DNA of 28,907 nucleotides from JBHENC01 sp051000345 (GTDB taxonomy: Bacteria; Acidobacteriota; Blastocatellia; Pyrinomonadales; Pyrinomonadaceae): contig JBPCOJ010000078.1 of NCBI GenBank assembly GCA_051000345.1, positions 1-28,907 on the forward strand. Direction: 5' to 3'. Below, in pieces: positions 24,668 to 28,907 of the stretch; the stretch's first letter is position 1, and every line of letters starts with the position of its first letter. The notes under the pieces were generated by a model. The model did not search any database. It was not told the DNA's origin and saw only the letters and a list, made by a program, of their open reading frames with translations. The translations under genes were made by a program, and so were the position numbers.

Positions 24668-26875
24668 ATGCCAACTCTAATCTCTCTTATCAAACGGTGT
24701 TCCTGCGCTGCACTCGTATGCTGTATTGCGCTGCTATCAGCGCTTCATGCACAGCAAAGGGACGCAGCAGGACAAGCACAGACGCCGCCGGATCAAAATC
24801 AAGACGTGATACGCATTAACACAGATTTAGTGCAAACCGATGTCACGGTCTTCGATAAGTCAGGCCGCTTCGTTGATAATTTATCGCGCGAACAATTTGA
24901 ACTGCGCGTTGACGGCAAGCCACAGCCGATTTCCTTTTTCGAGCGCGTGACGGCAGGCACAGTCAACGAAGAAGCACAGATTGCAGCAGCGCGCGGAGTG
25001 GCGCGTGTTTCAAACAATGCGTCAAAGGTACGGCCACTCGATCGCGGGCGCACGATTTTTTTCTTTGTCGATGATCTACACTTATCATTCGATAGCCTTG
25101 CGCGCGCGCGCAAAACCATCCTGCGTTTCATCGACAATGAAATGGGACAGAACGATCAGGCGTTGATTGTTTCGACAAGCGGCCAGACGGGTTTTCTAGG
25201 GCAACTCACCGACAACAAAATCGTGCTGCGCGCTGCCGCTTCCAGACTCTCCTTCCATGACCGCACGACACGCGACATCGAACGCCCGCCGATGAGCCAG
25301 TATCAGGCGCTCGCCATTGATCGACGCGACTCCGATGCGCTCGGCTACTTTATCGACGCGACGATACGCGACAATCCGGGCATGACGCGCGACACAGCGG
25401 AAAGCATGGTGATGAATCGCGCACACCAAATTCTTGAAGGCGCGGCTTATCTTGCCAATAACACACTTTCGACGCTCGATAGCCTCGTGAAGTCTTCATC
25501 TAAATTGCCGGGGCGCAAGCTCGGCTTTTTTATTTCCGACGGCTTTTTCCTAGACACGCGAACGTCAGACACGACGGGACGATTGCAGCGCATCACGGAC
25601 GGCGCGGCGCGCTCCGGCACAGTGCTTTACACGATGGACGCGAGAGGGCTTTCAACCGGCTTGCCGGATGCGAGTAGCGATGTGCCGTTCGATGCGACAG
25701 GCCGCCTGTCACGCGTCGATCTAGGTGAGTTGTCCGCTTCGCAGGAAGTGCTTTATACGCTTGCTTCGGAGACGGGCGGACGGGCACTGCTCAACACCAA
25801 CGCGCTCGACAAAGCTTTGATGAAAACGCTCAAGGAGACTTCCGCCTATTATCTGCTCGCGTGGCAACCGGAACAATCCGAAGGACGCGCTAACAATAAA
25901 TTTCGCACGATCAAAGTAACGATTAAAGAGCGACCAGACCTGACGGTGTTAACGCGGCGCGGGTTTTTCACTTCGCCGTCGCCCGAAGCTCCCGCTGCCA
26001 AACGCGGTAAAAACAAGAACGCTACCCCCGTGACTACTACGGTTGAGAAAACGCCGGACAGCGAACTGCGCGCCGCTCTCGGTTCTCTTTATGCACGCAC
26101 GGAATTGCCTGTGGCTGTTTCCGTCGGCTACACGGATGCTCCCGGTGCAGGCACGATTTTAACTGCTGTCGTTCAGCTCGACACTGAACAACCCGAACCA
26201 TCTGTTACTAATACAGCACCGCAAACTAATGTAGCCGATGTAGTAACTGTAATCTTCGACGATCAAGGCAAGCCCGTTTCGAGTTTGAAGGATCGGATCA
26301 CAGCGGTTTCCGGCAAAACATCCGAAACACCGAAGCGTAGCGTTCTTTTCACACGCCAGTTCCGGCTCCCACAGGGACTGTATCAAGTGCGCGTGGCGGC
26401 GCGCGAAAGTGCAACGGGACGCACGGGCAACGCGATACAATGGATCGAGATACCGAAAATTGAGCAGGGGAAATTCGCGCTGGGTAGTTTGTTTATCGGT
26501 GAGCGCTCCGCAGTCGAAGCGAAAAGCGCTGCTGCTTCCCAATCAGCGCCGCCCGTTATTATCAGCGCTAATCATCGCTTTGCGCGCTCTTCATATTTGC
26601 GCTTCGTGACGAATATCTACAACGCGACGCACGCCGACAACAAATCTGCCGACGTGGGGATTCAGGTGCAGGTATTCCGCGACGATCAGCCGATCATCAC
26701 CGCGCCATCAAACAAATTATCGATTGACGGCGTTACTGATTTAATGCGCATTCCTTATGCTGCGGAACTTACGCTCAGTGGCATTCCCGCCGGTCAATAC
26801 GTTTTACAACTCACGGCGATTGACCGCGCAGCGAAAGCGAGCGCTTCACAACGCGTCAATTTTGTTGTCGAATGA
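24668..26875 (+). CDS. Secreted VWFA-related acidobacterial protein
   Basis: The protein matches the VWFA-related family seen mainly in Acidobacteriota. From the ATG at 24668 it is 735 residues with a signal peptide (MPTLISLIKRCSCAALVCCI, cleaved near AHA/ALHAQ). Next come a beta-rich segment containing the family sequence INTDLVQTDVTVFDKSGRFV, and a von Willebrand factor A-like domain from about residue 125, starting GRTIFFFVDDLHLSFDS. The usual metal-ion motif DxSxS is replaced by DDLHLS, so metal binding is doubtful or changed. After the VWA domain the sequence ETGGRALLNTN and AYYLLAWQP closes the fold, and a C-terminal beta-sandwich-rich region follows. An in-frame GTG at 24620 would add 16 residues before the signal peptide. 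The function of the family is unknown; it is probably periplasmic or secreted. Confidence 0.88.
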   Translation: MPTLISLIKRCSCAALVCCIALLSALHAQQRDAAGQAQTPPDQNQDVIRINTDLVQTDVTVFDKSGRFVDNLSREQFELRVDGKPQPISFFERVTAGTVNEEAQIAAARGVARVSNNASKVRPLDRGRTIFFFVDDLHLSFDSLARARKTILRFIDNEMGQNDQALIVSTSGQTGFLGQLTDNKIVLRAAASRLSFHDRTTRDIERPPMSQYQALAIDRRDSDALGYFIDATIRDNPGMTRDTAESMVMNRAHQILEGAAYLANNTLSTLDSLVKSSSKLPGRKLGFFISDGFFLDTRTSDTTGRLQRITDGAARSGTVLYTMDARGLSTGLPDASSDVPFDATGRLSRVDLGELSASQEVLYTLASETGGRALLNTNALDKALMKTLKETSAYYLLAWQPEQSEGRANNKFRTIKVTIKERPDLTVLTRRGFFTSPSPEAPAAKRGKNKNATPVTTTVEKTPDSELRAALGSLYARTELPVAVSVGYTDAPGAGTILTAVVQLDTEQPEPSVTNTAPQTNVADVVTVIFDDQGKPVSSLKDRITAVSGKTSETPKRSVLFTRQFRLPQGLYQVRVAARESATGRTGNAIQWIEIPKIEQGKFALGSLFIGERSAVEAKSAAASQSAPPVIISANHRFARSSYLRFVTNIYNATHADNKSADVGIQVQVFRDDQPIITAPSNKLSIDGVTDLMRIPYAAELTLSGIPAGQYVLQLTAIDRAAKASASQRVNFVVE

Positions 26876-26893
26876 AATTATTTTTTCGTTGAA

Positions 26894-28513
26894 TTATAGT
26901 TCGATTTCGCGCGCGTAACTTAGTTCATCAAGCGAGCGTAATGAATCGAGCGCGTCTTTGCCGAGCGGCGCATCCGTTTCGATCACGGCCATCGCTTCGC
27001 CGCCTCGTTCCCGCCTGCCAAGATGAAAGCTACTAATATTAACGCCGCGCTCGCCCAAGGCGCTGCCGATGCGCCCGATCACGCCCGGCACGTCTCGATT
27101 GCGCGTTACCAAGAGATGCCCGCGCAGAATGGCTTCAAGGCGAAAGCCGTTGATCTCCGTGATGCGCCCGTCGCTTTGCATTCCGAAGAGAGCCCCCGCG
27201 ACAAGCTGTTCCGCATCTGTCATTAAGACGCGCGTGCGAATATGGCTCATCGTGCCGATGCCCTTCGCTGCGCCGCTTGCTCCGGCAGTCCTCGCATAAG
27301 AAGTCGTGATCGAGAGGCCGCGCTCCTCTGCGATTAGAAAAGCGTTGACGACATTAACGCGCGCGCTCAGGTTGCGCAAAAGACCTGCGACGAAAGCGCG
27401 CGTGACCGGCGCGGCATCCATCTCCGCCAATTCTCCCGCGTACTCTAACTGCACTTCGCGCACGACAGCTTTATCGTCTAAAAGCTGCGCCTGAAATCGT
27501 CCGAGACTTTCCGCCAGCGCGATGTACGGTTGAAGCGCTTGCAACTGCTGCGCGTTCATCGCAGGTGCATTGACTGCGCCGCGCAAAGCGCCAGTTAAAA
27601 AGTAGTCGCGCATTTGTTCGGCGACTGTCACCGCGACGCCTTCCTGCGCTTCGGTTGTCGATGCGCCGAGATGCGGCGTGACGATTACATTATCGAATGC
27701 AAGCAAGGGATGATTTGTCGGCGGCGGTTCTTCCGTAAACACGTCGAGCGCCGCGCCCGCGACTTTGCCGGAGACGAGCGCATCGCTTAAAGCCTTTTCG
27801 TCTACGAGACCTCCGCGCGCGCAGTTGATAATGCGCACGCCATCTTTCATTTTAGCGAAGGCTTCCGCGCCGACGATGCCGCGCGTTTCGGGCGTGAGCG
27901 GCGTGTGTACCGTCAGAAAATCCGCGCGCGCATAGACTTGATCGAGCGGCGCAAATTCGAGTTCCGCGTCAAGCAAGCTTTCAGGAGTGACAAACGGATC
28001 ATACGCGACAACGTTCATGCCAAGCCCGCGCGCGCGCGCAGCAACAACACGCCCGATGCGCCCCAGCCCGACGATACCCAGCGTCTTTCCTTGAAGTTCG
28101 ACGCCGACAAAGCGTTTGCGTTCCCAGCGCCCGGCTTTAAGGCTTGCGTTGGCCTGCGGCACCTGTCGCGCGAGCGCCGTCAGCAAGGCGATGGTGTGTT
28201 CGGCGGTTGTAATAGTATTGCCGTCCGGCGCATTCATCACGACGATGCCGCGCTGCGTTGCCGCCGCGATGTCTATGTTGTCAACGCCGACTCCGGCGCG
28301 TCCGACGGCGCGCAAACGCACGGCTTCGTCCATCACGCGCGCGGTCACCTTCGTTTCACTGCGCACGATCAGAGCATCGTAGCCGGATATTATTTTGCAT
28401 AGTTCGTCAGGCGACATGCCGGTTCTTTTTTCAACTGTGAATCCGGCGGCGCGCAAAGGCTCAAGCCCGCTTTCCTTCACATCGTCGGAGACCAGTATTT
28501 TCGTTTCACTCAT
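26894..28513 (-). CDS. serA: D-3-phosphoglycerate dehydrogenase
   Basis: This enzyme catalyses the first step of serine biosynthesis: oxidation of 3-phosphoglycerate with NAD. The 539 residues contain a catalytic domain (ILVSDDVKESGLEPL at the start), the Rossmann fold GIVGLGRIGRVVAARA, the signature INCARGGLVDEKAL with catalytic Arg, the DVFTEEPP Glu and the active His in VTPHLGAST. An ASB/intervening domain (about 325-450) and a C-terminal ACT domain (NRDVPGVIGRIGSALGERG) follow, so it is the long form, possibly serine-responsive. Length fits the 520-540-residue type. The ATG at 28513 lacks a clear ribosome site. It ends 18 bp from the convergent VWFA-related gene, with no hairpin between. 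Confidence 0.96.
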   Translation of the reverse strand: MSETKILVSDDVKESGLEPLRAAGFTVEKRTGMSPDELCKIISGYDALIVRSETKVTARVMDEAVRLRAVGRAGVGVDNIDIAAATQRGIVVMNAPDGNTITTAEHTIALLTALARQVPQANASLKAGRWERKRFVGVELQGKTLGIVGLGRIGRVVAARARGLGMNVVAYDPFVTPESLLDAELEFAPLDQVYARADFLTVHTPLTPETRGIVGAEAFAKMKDGVRIINCARGGLVDEKALSDALVSGKVAGAALDVFTEEPPPTNHPLLAFDNVIVTPHLGASTTEAQEGVAVTVAEQMRDYFLTGALRGAVNAPAMNAQQLQALQPYIALAESLGRFQAQLLDDKAVVREVQLEYAGELAEMDAAPVTRAFVAGLLRNLSARVNVVNAFLIAEERGLSITTSYARTAGASGAAKGIGTMSHIRTRVLMTDAEQLVAGALFGMQSDGRITEINGFRLEAILRGHLLVTRNRDVPGVIGRIGSALGERGVNISSFHLGRRERGGEAMAVIETDAPLGKDALDSLRSLDELSYAREIEL

Positions 28514-28719
28514 AATAGTTATTAGTCCGACAGGGAGCGCGCAAGTAAGAAAAGCGCGGCTTTATTACCCTAACCCTTTCATCCTATATTGATTTGTAGA
28601 GAGCTTTTGAGAATAAGAGATTTAGACTGTCATGGCACGCGCGCGTTTGCGGTGTTAGAATTCAATCGAAGTAACCGGGCGACAAATTCATTCGACGAAA
28701 AGAGTGCCACGACGAAGCA

Positions 28720-28907
28720 ATGGAAGTTTTTGTTTACCGCGACGGAGCCGATCACGTCGAAGAGAATATTGCCGCAGATCAATTGCCGGAACTGCTGCGC
28801 GATCAATCTCTCATCATCTGGGTCGATATGGAGCAACCGGGCGAAGAAGATCACCGTGTCTTGCTCGATACATTCGGCTTTCATCCGCTGACAGTCGAAG
28901 ATTGCCG
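28720..28907 (+). CDS. corA: CorA-like magnesium transporter, N-terminal fragment cut by window edge
   Basis: The last 188 bases encode MEVFVYRDGADHVEENIAAD, followed by QLPELLRDQSLIIWVDMEQP and GEEDHRVLLDTFGFHPLTVEDC. The pattern of WVD(L/M)..P...E...L...FGFHPL.(V/L)EDC is the N-terminal cytoplasmic region of CorA-family divalent metal channels. The membrane part with the GMN motif lies beyond the edge. The ATG at 28720 was chosen as the first Met consistent with the family; there is no strong ribosome site. It is divergent from serA, with 206 bp between them and no recognised operator. Confidence 0.8.
   Translation, partial: MEVFVYRDGADHVEENIAADQLPELLRDQSLIIWVDMEQPGEEDHRVLLDTFGFHPLTVEDC

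Noticed and set aside
28632..28652. TGGCAC...TTGC resembling a sigma54 promoter before corA
   Set aside because: The spacing between the GG and GC elements is too long (13 rather than about 10), so it does not fit sigma54.

Overview
The window looks like chromosomal DNA from an Acidobacteriota-type bacterium, possibly of the Blastocatellia. This rests on a secreted 'VWFA-related' protein of the type typical of that phylum, two AMIN-like/HEAT-repeat membrane proteins, moderately high GC, and gene order unlike Proteobacteria or Firmicutes. The assignment is an inference. I see no rRNA, tRNA, CRISPR array, insertion sequence or prophage. Most of the window is housekeeping and envelope genes.

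Layout. 1-6621 (minus strand): fmt (cut by the left edge), a 1-pyrroline-5-carboxylate dehydrogenase, def, a hicA/hicB toxin-antitoxin pair, aroC and uvrB. 6803-13846 (minus strand): an orphan OmpR-type response regulator followed by two tandem paralogous membrane proteins. Each has a signal peptide, an AMIN-like domain, a low-complexity linker, one membrane span and HEAT repeats. 13847-14371: a 525-bp divergent intergenic region with a promoter candidate on each strand. 14372-18478 (plus strand): a PPK2 polyphosphate kinase coupled to a cyclic-nucleotide-binding domain protein, a DinB-family protein, purC, a cvpA-like gene interrupted by an in-frame TGA, and a small Fis-like DNA-binding protein. 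18550-20846: groES-groEL with a sigma70 promoter, a CIRCE operator and a bidirectional terminator. 20859-24466 (minus strand): a ComEA-like helix-hairpin-helix lipoprotein candidate, a CYTH-domain protein and an ABC exporter pair. 24668-26875 (plus strand): the VWFA-related protein. 26894-28513 (minus strand): serA. 28720 to the right edge (plus strand): the start of a corA-like transporter.

The most unusual signal is in the gaps between genes. Five intergenic spacers (about 430-538, 4562-4628, 16455-16543, 17585-17666 and 22116-22194) hold imperfect inverted repeats whose arms are built from degenerate 7-nt units of the form YAG-N4, or CGG/GGA variants. The arms differ by whole numbers of heptads. 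Every copy begins within about 6 nt of the upstream gene's stop codon and lies between co-directional genes. Unit sequences differ between loci (CAGAAGT-like, AGATGTY-like, CAGTTTT-like), but the grammar is shared. This looks like a family of heptad-built hairpin elements placed at gene 3' ends.

Other points: a uvrB promoter overlapping the terminator-like hairpin of the upstream gene, P5C dehydrogenase sitting between def and fmt, and a minimal HicB without a visible DNA-binding domain.
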